Below, piece by piece: positions 6,351 to 13,719 of a DNA stretch of 13,720 nucleotides. Position 1 is the stretch's first letter. The number at the start of each line of letters is the position of its first letter. The translations under genes and the position numbers were made by a program. A model generated the notes under the pieces. That model saw only the letters and a program-made list of their open reading frames with translations. It did no database searches and was not told the DNA's origin. This DNA comes from an uncultured Collinsella sp. (GTDB lineage: Bacteria; Actinomycetota; Coriobacteriia; Coriobacteriales; Coriobacteriaceae): positions 1-13,720 of the forward strand of contig CABQLK010000051.1 in assembly GCA_902465015.1 (NCBI GenBank), read 5' to 3'.

Positions 6351-6378
6351 TATAGGTGCTCGTTTTTCTTAATGCCAG
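6349..6378 (-). promoter_or_regulatory. Candidate promoter of the PTS operon
   Basis: On the minus strand CTGGCA (6373-6378, 4 of 6 to TTGACA) is followed after 18 nt by TATATT (6349-6354, 5 of 6 to TATAAT). This would give a leader of about 95 nt before the EIIBC start. It was assigned by eye from consensus matches. Confidence 0.4.
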
Positions 6379-6383
6379 CTTAT

Positions 6384-6441
6384 TTCGGTAAACGCGCAGG
6401 TCAGAGCGTTGGTTATGCGATTTAGTTATGCGTTTAACCAA
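6384..6441. promoter_or_regulatory. Cluster of LacI-type half-sites upstream of the PTS promoter
   Basis: Three related 11-mers occur: TTCGGTAAACG (6384-6394), TTGGTTATGCG (6409-6419) and, on the minus strand, TTGGTTAAACG (6431-6441). Within them 6425-6438 (GTTATGCGTTTAAC) is a 14-bp element with GTTA/TAAC ends and a central CG, the layout common to LacI-family operators. This is a weak, by-eye prediction. Confidence 0.35.
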
Positions 6442-6650
6442 AAATGAATCCTGCGATTTTACCCTCGATTTCAAAAGTCAAGAAGTATTTGATTTTCTCG
6501 GTAGACGGCAGATGCGCATGCCGGTCACAAATTTCGACCCCACCCGTATACCGCATTTGTTGCATACTCATATGGAAGGAAAAGGTCGCTCACCGAAGCG
6601 TATCCCTCGCCAAGACTCAAAGTCATCATGTTGGAAAATGCTCATCTGTC

Positions 6651-6658
6651 GGAAGGAG
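6651..6658 (+). promoter_or_regulatory. Ribosome binding site that sets a GTG start
   Basis: GGAAGGAG lies 5 nt before GTG at 6664. The in-frame ATG at 6628 has no comparable site and would add 12 residues ahead of the conserved DNA-binding domain. The GTG is therefore the better start for the regulator. Confidence 0.7.
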
Positions 6659-6663
6659 TCGCT

Positions 6664-7674
6664 GTGGCAAAACAGCGCGTTACGATCGCAGACGTCGCTC
6701 GAGAGGCGGGAACCTCGACGGCAAGCGTCTCGTATTACCTCAACGACAAACGAGAAAAGCTTAGCGAGAAGACGCAGACAAAGATTGCGCGCGTCATCAA
6801 GGAACTCGGATACGTTCCCAACGCCCAAGCGCAAACGCTCACCGGCAAGCAGACCCACGTCATCGCCATCATCATTTTGGATAACACCAACAAATGGGCG
6901 GGGCTCGTTCTCAATGGCATGGAGCAGGTCATGCTCCCCGCGGGCTACCAGACGGTCGTTTGCACGAGCAACTTTAACCCCGAGACCGAGCTCATGTACG
7001 TCGACAAGATGCTCTCGCTGGGCGTCGATGGCTTTATCATCCAGCCCACGGCAAACTTCAAAGCCGTGCACGACCGCATTAGACGCGCCGGCAAGCCGGT
7101 CGTCTTTTTCGATGCGGCCATCTATAGCCCAGGTACCAGCTGGATCAAAACCAACCTTTACGACGGCGTGTACAACGCCACACAGGCACTCCTCGACGCC
7201 GGCTACGAAGATTTCTTTTCCATTGCTGCCAACATGACCGAGATGCGCACCCGCATGGAGCGTTTTCAGGGGTATGCCGAGGCGCTGGCAGCGAATGGGC
7301 AGCTCTACAAAGCGATTCCCATCGATCACAACAAGCCGTCAATCAACGAGCTTACCGAGTACTTTAAATTCAAGTTCAATCCCGCCAAGCGTACGCTCAT
7401 CTTTGTCCAAAACCAATGGGCGCTCCCCCGCGTCTACAAGGCGCTTCAGCCCATGGCCCATTTGCTTCCGCAGCAAATCGGCCTTTTGGGACTCAACTGC
7501 GAAGACTGGACTAATCTCACCACGCCGACCGTCTCCACCATCATCGAACCCGTCGACCAGGAAGGTCGCGAAGCAGCCGAGATGCTGCTCGCCCTACTTG
7601 ACGGCAGCAGCGAACCCGGCGAGCAACGCATTCTCGAGTGCAAGCTCAACTGGCTCGACTCCACCTCGATCTAG
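6664..7674 (+). CDS. LacI-family transcriptional regulator
   Basis: This 336-residue protein is a LacI/GalR-type DNA-binding regulator. The N-terminal helix-turn-helix spans about residues 6-28 (VTIADVAREAGTSTASVSYY) and is followed by the hinge (VPNAQAQTLTGKQ). A periplasmic-binding-like effector domain fills the rest (VIAIIILDN, GVDGFIIQP, PVVFFDAAI). In the recognition helix, SVSYYLN replaces the usual TVSRVLN, with Tyr in place of the common Arg. It is divergent from the PTS operon, so I infer that it controls that operon in response to the imported sugar or its phosphate, probably as a repressor. No clear terminator follows, so some read-through into the nuclease gene 119 bp downstream is possible. 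The effector is unknown. Confidence 0.9.
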   Translation: MAKQRVTIADVAREAGTSTASVSYYLNDKREKLSEKTQTKIARVIKELGYVPNAQAQTLTGKQTHVIAIIILDNTNKWAGLVLNGMEQVMLPAGYQTVVCTSNFNPETELMYVDKMLSLGVDGFIIQPTANFKAVHDRIRRAGKPVVFFDAAIYSPGTSWIKTNLYDGVYNATQALLDAGYEDFFSIAANMTEMRTRMERFQGYAEALAANGQLYKAIPIDHNKPSINELTEYFKFKFNPAKRTLIFVQNQWALPRVYKALQPMAHLLPQQIGLLGLNCEDWTNLTTPTVSTIIEPVDQEGREAAEMLLALLDGSSEPGEQRILECKLNWLDSTSI

Positions 7675-7751
7675 ACCGCGGGACAAATGAATCAGTAGCG
7701 TCTATCCCAAATCTTGAGTATTTGTTCGACAGAACGGCCCCTGCCGGCACC

Positions 7752-7760
7752 TGCTAGACT
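7752..7760 (+). promoter_or_regulatory. Candidate extended -10 promoter of the nuclease gene
   Basis: TGCTAGACT has the TGn extension followed by TAGACT (4 of 6 to TATAAT). It lies about 34 nt upstream of the nuclease ATG. No convincing -35 box is present. The rest of the 7675-7793 gap shows nothing else I can name. Confidence 0.3.
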
Positions 7761-7793
7761 GGTAGATTCCCAACCATCTAGCCAGGAGCCGCA

Positions 7794-8759
7794 ATGTCGC
7801 GCAAGTCCGCCTACAAGCAAGTACTTTCCATCGGCACCGCCGTGGTGCTGGGGTTTGCGCTGTTCACAGGGTCGCTCGACGGAGCTCCCAAGCTGTTGTC
7901 GCCGCAAAGCGATGAGCAGGCAGTGGCTCTGGCCGAGAAGCAAAACGAGAGTCCCAGCCGCACCGACGACGAGGCAGACCTGGTCGCTCGGCTCGAATCG
8001 GGAACAGCGAGCTCCGAGGACTCCGGTGATGGCTCCGAATCCGCCACGACCAACACCAACGGCAACGTTGCCGAGGACAGCGCCGCCACCCCCATCGACG
8101 AGGTGGAAAACCCCGACCTCAACCGCGCCCGCGGTGTTTATCTCAGCAGCATTCCCGACTACGCCGGCAACCCCTACGTTGCCCTTCGCACCGACAGCAC
8201 GCACCCGCTCGGCACACCGTCATTCACGCTCGATGAATACGAGCGCGCCACCGAAGAGGGCTGCTTTAAGAAGTTCTCCAAGCTCGACAGCCTGGGCCGC
8301 ACCCGCAAAGCACTCGCCTGCGTGGGCCCCGAATCACTCGGTCAAGGCGAGCGCGGCGATATCTCGCGTATCCATCCCGCCGGATGGCACCAGCAGCGCT
8401 ACGACTTTATTCCGGGCCAGAGCCTCTACAACCGCTGCCACCTTATCGCCTGGTCGCTCTGCGGCGAAAACGCCAACCGCAAAAATCTCCTCACCGGCAC
8501 GCGCTATCTCAACGAAACGGGCATGCTGCCGTTTGAGGAGCAGATTCTCGGCTACATCCGCGACACGGGCAACCATGTGCTCTACCGCGTCACGCCCATG
8601 TATAACGAAGAGGAACTTGTCTGCCGTGGCGTGCGCCTTGAGGCGCAATCGGTCGAGGACCACGGCAAGACCCTCTGCTTCCACGTATATTGCTACAACC
8701 TGCAGCCGCACGTGCAGATCGACTACGCCACCGGCCGCAATCAGGCCTCGGGAGACTAG
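7794..8759 (+). CDS. Membrane-anchored DNA/RNA non-specific endonuclease (EndA/NucA-like)
   Basis: This 321-residue protein is a secreted or surface-anchored nuclease of the DNA/RNA non-specific endonuclease family, beta-beta-alpha-metal fold. Residues 10-26 form a hydrophobic signal anchor. Residues 38-108 are acidic, Ser/Thr/Glu-rich and probably disordered, acting as a stalk. The catalytic domain begins near 110 and holds NRCHLIAW (213-220), with the general-base H216 in the position of DRGH, and a downstream metal-ligand asparagine near N231 (NRKNLLTG). Late motifs VLYRVTPMY and QIDYATGR are typical of streptococcal EndA-type enzymes. The ATG has AGGAG 5 nt upstream. Such enzymes degrade extracellular nucleic acid or process DNA during uptake; nothing in the window points to competence, so scavenging is the safer inference. 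Confidence 0.88.
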   Translation: MSRKSAYKQVLSIGTAVVLGFALFTGSLDGAPKLLSPQSDEQAVALAEKQNESPSRTDDEADLVARLESGTASSEDSGDGSESATTNTNGNVAEDSAATPIDEVENPDLNRARGVYLSSIPDYAGNPYVALRTDSTHPLGTPSFTLDEYERATEEGCFKKFSKLDSLGRTRKALACVGPESLGQGERGDISRIHPAGWHQQRYDFIPGQSLYNRCHLIAWSLCGENANRKNLLTGTRYLNETGMLPFEEQILGYIRDTGNHVLYRVTPMYNEEELVCRGVRLEAQSVEDHGKTLCFHVYCYNLQPHVQIDYATGRNQASGD

Positions 8760-8816
8760 GACCGACCAAGCTGCCCCAAAGCCTAAAATGATCCGTTTTC
8801 CTCCGTCCCCCGGGGA

Positions 8817-8853
8817 TCAAAAGGGCCGCCCTGGATTGCCCAGAGCGGCCCTT
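8817..8853 (-). terminator. Intrinsic terminator of the EF-G-like gene
   Basis: AAGGGCCGC (8821-8829) and GCGGCCCTT (8845-8853) are perfect complements. After one mismatch, CTGG/CCAG extends the stem around a 5-nt loop. On the minus strand it is followed by TTTTGATC. It lies between two convergent genes and is oriented best for the minus-strand gene; the plus-strand tail is poor. Confidence 0.75.
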
Positions 8854-8887
8854 GCACCGGCATGTATGTTGCAGGCAACGCCACACG

Positions 8888-10963
8888 CTACTTGGCGCGG
8901 CCCTCCTCATAGCGCTCCACGAGCTTGGTCTGAACGTCATAAGGCACCTGCTCGTAGCCAGCGGGCTTCATGGTAAAGTCGCCCGTGCCGCGCGTGATAG
9001 AGCGTAGGCGCGTCGAATAATCCGTCAGTTCTGCCAGCGGCGCCTGGGCGATGACCACGGTGTCGCCGCGCTCATCGGTCTCCATGCCCGTCACGCGACC
9101 GCGCGATGCCGAGATGTCGCCCATCACGGCGCCGGCGTAGCTCTCGGGGATAGTCACCGTGATTTCCTCGATGGGCTCCAGCACCACCGGGTCGGCATCG
9201 GCGCATGCCTTGCGCAGGCCGATGCGAGCCGCCGCGCGGAACGCCATCTCGTTGGAGTCGACGCTGTGATACGAGCCGTCATACACCGCGACGCGAATGC
9301 CCGTGAGCGGATAGCCGGCAATAATACCGTCCTTCATGGTCTCCTGGACGCCCTTGTCCACGGCAGGGATGAGCGAGCGCGGAATGCGGCCGCCCACGAC
9401 CTCATCCACAAACTCGTAGCCGTCGCTCGTGCCGTCGGGCCCAATGAGCGGCTCAACGCGCAGCCAGCAGTCGCCATACTGACCGGCACCACCGGTCTGC
9501 TTCTTGTGGCGGCCCTGAGCGCTCGCCGTGCGGCGGATGGTCTCGCGATACGGGATGCGGATCGGCACGCTCTTGGCAGCGACCTTGGTGCGGTCCTCCA
9601 GACGGTTGAGCAGCACCGAAACCTGCGCCTCACCCACGGCGGAGATGATAGTCTGGCCCGTCTCCTCGTCGCGGTCGATGCTCATAGTCGGATCGGCCTT
9701 GCAGGCCTTCTCGATAAACGTGTAGAGCTTCTCTTCGTCCCCGCGATTCTCGGCCTCGATGGCGATGCGGTACTGAGAGTTGGGAAACTTAAACGCCGCA
9801 GCCTCGACCTTACCGGTAATCGAGAGCGTATCGCCCGTCTCGGCAGCCAGCTTGGGCGCCACGATGATGTCACCGGCATAGGCGTGACCGACCTCGGTCA
9901 TGTCGCGGCCGCACATCACATACAGGTGAGCCAGACGGTCGCCCTTGCGGGTACGCGCGTTGATCAACTCAAGACCCGGCTCAAGCGTACCCGTCAGCAC
10001 CTTGATAAAGCTGATGCGACCCTGCTGCGGATCGGCCAGGGTCTTAAACACAAACGCCACCGGACGGTCATCGTCGCTCGAAATCTTGAGCGAATCGCCG
10101 TCGATAAGCGGCATCTCGCCGTAGTCGGTCGGCGCCGGGAAGTACGTCGCGATGTCGTCCATCAGCGAGTTGACGCCCTGCTCCTTAATGCAATCGCCCG
10201 CAAAGACCGGCACAAAGATGCGCTCAGCAATCGCCTTCGACAGCAAGCCCTCAAGCTCCTCCTGCGTCAGCGTCTCCTCGCCTTCCAGGTACTTCATCAT
10301 CAGTTCGTCGTCGGCCTCGGCCACCAACTCGCATAGATGGTCATGGGCCTCCTCGGCCTGGGCACGATACTCCTCGGGAATCTCCGACTCAACGGCTTCG
10401 GTGCCGTTGCAATGGCGCGCCTTCATGCGCACCAGGTCAATGATGCCGTCAAAGTCCTCGCCCTCGCCCCAGGGAAGGGTCACGGCGCCCAGGCGCGTGC
10501 CAAAGCGCTCCTGCAGCAGGTCCATCGTGGTCGCAAAGCTGGCCTCGGAGCGCGACAGGCGGTTTACGAACACCGCACGCGCCAGGCGCAGGTCCTCGGC
10601 GGCATACCAGAGCTTAACCGTCGTAGGCTGCGGGCCGGCCTCGGCGTCGACCACAAACAGAGCCGTCTCGCAGACGCTCATCGCGGCAAAGGCGTCGCCG
10701 ATAAAATCGGGGTAGCACGGGGCATCGAGCACATTGATGCGCGCGCCCTTCCAGTCGATCGGCGCGATGGTCGTCGAGATGGAGAATGAACGCTTGACCT
10801 CTTCAGGGTCATAGTCGAGCGTAGGCTTGGTGCCGTCGTGGCCGCCCAGGCGGGCGGTCTTGCCGGAAAGGTGGAGCATGGCTTCGGCGAGTGAAGTCTT
10901 GCCCACCCCGCCTTGGCCTACGAGCACCACGTTCCTTACGTTACCGGTCTTGGGAGCACCCAT
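8888..10963 (-). CDS. EF-G-like translational GTPase (EF-G-2 type)
   Basis: This 691-residue protein has the full-length domain order of elongation factor G but resembles the EF-G-2 paralogue group (compare Thermus EF-G-2) rather than the main factor. The P-loop is GQGGVGKT (16-23). The G3 motif is DAPCYPDF (80-87), where canonical EF-G has DTPGHVDF, so the catalytic histidine is a tyrosine. The G4 motif, normally NKxD, reads NRLS (134-137). Later domains carry YRETI, QTGGAGQYGD, PLTGIRVAVYDGSYHSVDS and SRGRVTGM. The ATG at 10963 has a near-perfect AAGGAGGT site 4 nt upstream. No ribosomal genes flank it. Its cellular role is unproven; ribosome binding is likely by family. It is probably a single-gene unit with its own terminator at 8817-8853. 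Confidence 0.88.
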   Translation of the reverse strand: MGAPKTGNVRNVVLVGQGGVGKTSLAEAMLHLSGKTARLGGHDGTKPTLDYDPEEVKRSFSISTTIAPIDWKGARINVLDAPCYPDFIGDAFAAMSVCETALFVVDAEAGPQPTTVKLWYAAEDLRLARAVFVNRLSRSEASFATTMDLLQERFGTRLGAVTLPWGEGEDFDGIIDLVRMKARHCNGTEAVESEIPEEYRAQAEEAHDHLCELVAEADDELMMKYLEGEETLTQEELEGLLSKAIAERIFVPVFAGDCIKEQGVNSLMDDIATYFPAPTDYGEMPLIDGDSLKISSDDDRPVAFVFKTLADPQQGRISFIKVLTGTLEPGLELINARTRKGDRLAHLYVMCGRDMTEVGHAYAGDIIVAPKLAAETGDTLSITGKVEAAAFKFPNSQYRIAIEAENRGDEEKLYTFIEKACKADPTMSIDRDEETGQTIISAVGEAQVSVLLNRLEDRTKVAAKSVPIRIPYRETIRRTASAQGRHKKQTGGAGQYGDCWLRVEPLIGPDGTSDGYEFVDEVVGGRIPRSLIPAVDKGVQETMKDGIIAGYPLTGIRVAVYDGSYHSVDSNEMAFRAAARIGLRKACADADPVVLEPIEEITVTIPESYAGAVMGDISASRGRVTGMETDERGDTVVIAQAPLAELTDYSTRLRSITRGTGDFTMKPAGYEQVPYDVQTKLVERYEEGRAK

Positions 10964-11203
10964 GATGACCTCCTTGCAGGGCCGCGCGCATTGCGCGACG
11001 CCAACGGGGAGAGTTCGCGGTCGGTGCCATCCCGGGAGCAGCATGGTCGGCAGCCGAGCCGACTCACCCTCCAAATGTCCTATGCCACCACCCTACCCTC
11101 ACGGGCGACCGTCCATGCACACCTTTCGGCACACGTATGAATACAGGCGGCGAGAGGAAGAGACAAGCTTGTGAGGCGATTATTGAACCCCGTCGATGCA
11201 AAC
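10964..11203. other. Intergenic region upstream of the EF-G-like gene
   Basis: This 240-bp stretch has no convincing gene. On the minus strand TTGTCT, 17 nt, TATTCA (about 11134-11168) is a weak promoter candidate. CGGCAGCCG and GTCGG/CCGAC (11046-11063) could form a small hairpin in the leader. A possible TTG start at 11074 would extend the GTPase by 37 residues without homology or a better ribosome binding site. Confidence 0.3.
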
Positions 11204-11240
11204 AAAAAGCCGCCACAGACCGTAAGACCTGCGTCGGCTT
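11204..11240 (-). terminator. Intrinsic terminator of the amino acid ABC operon
   Basis: On the minus strand AAGCCG (11235-11240) pairs with CGGCTT (11207-11212). The stem extends after a mismatch by about five pairs including one G-U, and is followed by TTTTTGTTTG. It lies 33 nt past the stop of the ATPase gene. Confidence 0.75.
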
Positions 11241-11273
11241 CGCCTCAATTAATAGTTGAGTAAATACCTGAGC

Positions 11274-12038
11274 CTATCCCTCGATACGGCTCAAGAACTC
11301 ACGGGTGCGCTGCTCACGCGGATGGTCGATGACCTGCTCGGCAGGACCCTCCTCGACAATGCGGCCGCCATCCATAAAGACCACGCGGTCGGCAACATCG
11401 CGCGCAAACTGCATTGCGTGGGTCACAATCACCATCGTCATATTCTGCGCGGCAAGGTCTTTAATGACACGCAGCACCTCGGCCGTCAGCTCGGGATCGA
11501 GCGCCGAAGTCGGCTCGTCAAAGAACAGGATCTCCGGATCGAGCGCCAAGGCGCGGGCGATACTCACACGCTGTTGCTGACCGCCCGAAAGCTCACATGG
11601 CACCTTGTTCTCGTTGCCCGCAAGCCCCATCTGCGCGATCAACTCACGCGCACGTGCTTCAGCCTGCTCGCGCGGGCGCTTGAGCACGCGAATCGGAGCA
11701 TCGATGATGTTTTTCATCACGGTATAGTGCGGGAACAGGTTGTAATTTTGGAACACCAGGCCGAATCGCGAGCGTGCCCGCTTGGGCACATCGCCCTTCG
11801 CATAGACCGCGCCCGAACCCGCATCCGTCGCAACGGCAAGGTCACCAAACGAGAGCGAGCCTCCGTCGAGTGTCTCGAGCAGCGTGGCACACCGCAGCAG
11901 CGTGGACTTGCCGCCACCCGAAGGCCCGATAATCGCCACGACCTCGCCACGCTTGACCTCGAGCGAGATATCCTTGAGCACCTCATTGCCGCCAAACGCC
12001 TTGCGCGCGCTTTCGATTTTCATCACTGAGTTAGTCAT
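11274..12038 (-). CDS. Amino acid ABC transporter ATP-binding protein (GlnQ/HisP type)
   Basis: This 254-residue cytoplasmic ATPase should power the importer formed with the permease at 12031-12684. It has Walker A GPSGGGKS (38-45), a Q-loop region VFQNYNLFPHY (95-105), the signature LSGGQQQRVSIARAL (150-164), Walker B ILFFDEPTSALD (170-181) and the switch histidine H207. Length and motifs match the polar amino acid transporter family. The chosen ATG overlaps the permease stop by 8 nt (ATGACTAA), suggesting coupled translation. An alternative ATG at 12023 (MKIES) is also possible, as neither has a strong ribosome binding site. It is the last gene of a three-gene operon. Confidence 0.93.
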   Translation of the reverse strand: MTNSVMKIESARKAFGGNEVLKDISLEVKRGEVVAIIGPSGGGKSTLLRCATLLETLDGGSLSFGDLAVATDAGSGAVYAKGDVPKRARSRFGLVFQNYNLFPHYTVMKNIIDAPIRVLKRPREQAEARARELIAQMGLAGNENKVPCELSGGQQQRVSIARALALDPEILFFDEPTSALDPELTAEVLRVIKDLAAQNMTMVIVTHAMQFARDVADRVVFMDGGRIVEEGPAEQVIDHPREQRTREFLSRIEG

Positions 12039-12684
12039 GATAATAGTCCAGCTTCTTTTCGGCGGCGCCCAGCAGCATCTCGACCACAAAGTTAAAGATC
12101 CAGTAGATCAGCGCCGCGATCGCAAACGGCACCATGCTCACCTGCGAGGCGACCAGCGCCTTGGCCGTCGAGAACATCTCACCCACGCCAATGGCAAACG
12201 CCAGCGACGTGTCCTTGACCAGCGTGATGATCTCGTTGCCCATCGCCGGCAGAATACGCTTGGCGACCTGCGGCATCACGATATACAGAAACGTCTGCAT
12301 GCGCGAATAGCCCAGCACCTCGGCTGCCTCGTATTGACCGCGCGGAATGGACTGCAGGCCCGAGCGATAGATCTCGGCAAAGTAACCGGCGTAGTTGATG
12401 ATGAACGCTACGACGCACGCCGTCCACTTGGAATCGGGCGTGAGCGAAATGCCGAACACGTAGTACGGGGCAAAGTAGATGGCAAACATCTGCAGCATGA
12501 GCGGCGTACCGCGCATGACCGAAATGTAGATGCGCGCAATCCAGCGGAGCGGCGCAATTTTGCTCATGCGCATAAACGCCACGGGGATTCCCAGCGGAAT
12601 CGACCCCAGCAGCGTCAGCACAAACAACTGCAAACTGACCAAGAATCCCTGGCCAAGCATTTGCATCATGACCTGAATAGACAT
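12031..12684 (-). CDS. Amino acid ABC transporter permease (HisM/GlnP type)
   Basis: This 217-residue inner-membrane protein forms the channel of a polar amino acid importer, probably as a homodimer since only one permease gene is present. RGTPLMLQ (58-65) and the EAA loop (YEAAEVLGYSRMQTF, 118-132) that docks the ATPase are characteristic. About five hydrophobic spans are visible (roughly 12-36, 60-80, 87-105, 158-178, 184-206). The ATG at 12684 overlaps the stop of the binding-protein gene by one base (TAATG). An upstream in-frame start at 12699 would add only five residues. There is little ribosome binding site, so translation probably depends on the upstream gene. Confidence 0.93.
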   Translation of the reverse strand: MSIQVMMQMLGQGFLVSLQLFVLTLLGSIPLGIPVAFMRMSKIAPLRWIARIYISVMRGTPLMLQMFAIYFAPYYVFGISLTPDSKWTACVVAFIINYAGYFAEIYRSGLQSIPRGQYEAAEVLGYSRMQTFLYIVMPQVAKRILPAMGNEIITLVKDTSLAFAIGVGEMFSTAKALVASQVSMVPFAIAALIYWIFNFVVEMLLGAAEKKLDYYHD

Positions 12685-13544
12685 TACTTGAGCACCCAAT
12701 TATCGAAAGATAGACCATAGCTTGAATACTTGTCGCACAGGTCCTTAACCGTGCCGTCCTCGTAGAGCGCCTTGAGCGACTCGGTCACGGCGTCGGCCGA
12801 CTTGGTGTCGCCCTTCTTAAAGCCGACGGCGTAGTGCTCGCTGGACAGCGGCTCATCAAGCTGCGTATAAGCATCGGGCTTGGCGGCAAGCTGATACTGG
12901 GCAATCGAAAGGTCGCAAGCCACGGCATCGACCGCGCCGCTCTCGAGCTGCATAAAGGCCGTGTTGTACTCGCCGATCGTGTCGAGCGTGGCAAACGTCG
13001 CCGCCAGATCCTTCTGGTCACCCTCGAGCACATCCTGCGCAGCGGAATCGGTCTGGGTAATCACGGTCTTGCCGGCAAGATCGTCCCAGCTCTTGATGCC
13101 CGCATCCTTCTTTACCACCAGCACCTGCTCGTTGAGCATGTACGGCTCGGAGAACGTGTAGTCGTCCTCACGGCCCTCCATGGTAAAGCCGTTCCAGATG
13201 CAGTTGATGGCGCCCGAGTTAAGCAGCGTATCCTTGGCGTCCCAGTCGATGGCCTCGTATTTGACCTCCCAGCCCTGCTTATCGGCAACAGCCTTGGCCA
13301 AATCGAGATCAAAGCCGGTGTACTCGCCATCGTCGCCCACAAAGCCGTACGGAGGATAGGACTTATCAAAGCCCACCACGAGCTTCTTGGACTCCGCAGC
13401 GCCCTTCACATCCTTGGCCGCGGCAGAGCCAGCAGCGGAATCCTTGCCGGCACCACCGCCGCAACCGACAAGACCAAGGCCAAGCACCGTGGCGAGCGAG
13501 CCGGCTAGACCAACAAACTGACGACGAGACATATCGGTATTCAT
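12684..13544 (-). CDS. Amino acid ABC transporter substrate-binding lipoprotein
   Basis: This 286-residue extracellular lipoprotein is a family 3 solute-binding protein that delivers an amino acid to the permease. The N-terminus has a twin-arginine stretch SRRQFVGLAG (6-15), a hydrophobic core and the lipobox LVGC ending at C28. The lipobox is followed by a Gly/Ala/Ser linker. The mature part starts with LVVGFDKSYPPYGFV and has GFDLDLAKAVA, the ligand-pocket region NGFTMEGRED, and VDAVACDLSIAQYQL. These fit polar amino acid binding proteins, but specificity (glutamine, cystine, lysine or another) cannot be read. The ATG at 13544 follows AAGGGGG by 6 nt; a GTG at 13565 is less likely. It is the first gene of the operon. 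Confidence 0.93.
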   Translation of the reverse strand: MNTDMSRRQFVGLAGSLATVLGLGLVGCGGGAGKDSAAGSAAAKDVKGAAESKKLVVGFDKSYPPYGFVGDDGEYTGFDLDLAKAVADKQGWEVKYEAIDWDAKDTLLNSGAINCIWNGFTMEGREDDYTFSEPYMLNEQVLVVKKDAGIKSWDDLAGKTVITQTDSAAQDVLEGDQKDLAATFATLDTIGEYNTAFMQLESGAVDAVACDLSIAQYQLAAKPDAYTQLDEPLSSEHYAVGFKKGDTKSADAVTESLKALYEDGTVKDLCDKYSSYGLSFDNWVLK

Positions 13545-13600
13545 AGTATTCCCCCTTGATGGCACTTTAGTTAGGTAAAGTGAGTCATGTAACGTTCAGA

Positions 13601-13629
13601 ATCATACACTTTAGCGTGATAGAGCACAA
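13601..13629 (-). promoter_or_regulatory. Candidate promoter of the amino acid ABC operon
   Basis: On the minus strand TTGTGC (13624-13629, 3 of 6) is followed after 17 nt by TATGAT (13601-13606, 5 of 6). The start codon lies about 50 nt beyond the -10 box. AAAGTG near 13564, TCACTTTA and AAAGTG near 13610 make up a short repeated motif in the leader. Confidence 0.45.
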
Positions 13630-13696
13630 GGCGAGTTTGACCGCCGCGTGAGGGGTGTGGGGGTTAAGTTTCCTGCTCTACAGTCCTGCTCACGAC

Positions 13697-13719
13697 GGAG
13701 GCCACATTAAGTGGCCTCC
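13697..13719 (+). terminator. Hairpin at window edge, probable terminator
   Basis: GGAGGCCAC (13697-13705) and GTGGCCTCC (13711-13719) are perfect complements around ATTAA. The window ends one base after the stem with T. The minus-strand side has no T-run, so if this is a terminator its tail lies beyond the window on the plus strand. No plus-strand gene precedes it here. Confidence 0.4.

Noticed and set aside
3291..6425. A 1044-codon open frame on the plus strand, antisense to the GatZ-like and EIIBC genes
   Set aside because: Both minus-strand genes have clear family motifs and ribosome binding sites. The antisense translation is low-complexity (rich in Gly, Asp, His, Val, Leu) with no recognisable domain. 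Such frames are common opposite GC-rich genes with strong codon bias.
6628..6663. ATG start for the LacI-family regulator
   Set aside because: The GTG at 6664 has GGAAGGAG at ideal spacing and starts just before the DNA-binding domain.
9266..10336. A 356-codon plus-strand open frame opposite the EF-G-like gene
   Set aside because: The EF-G-like reading is continuous and full length with strong motifs; the opposite frame is Arg/His/Leu-rich and resembles no family.
12834..13508. A 224-codon plus-strand open frame opposite the binding-protein gene
   Set aside because: It is a shadow of the binding-protein gene, whose signal peptide, lipobox and family motifs are clear.
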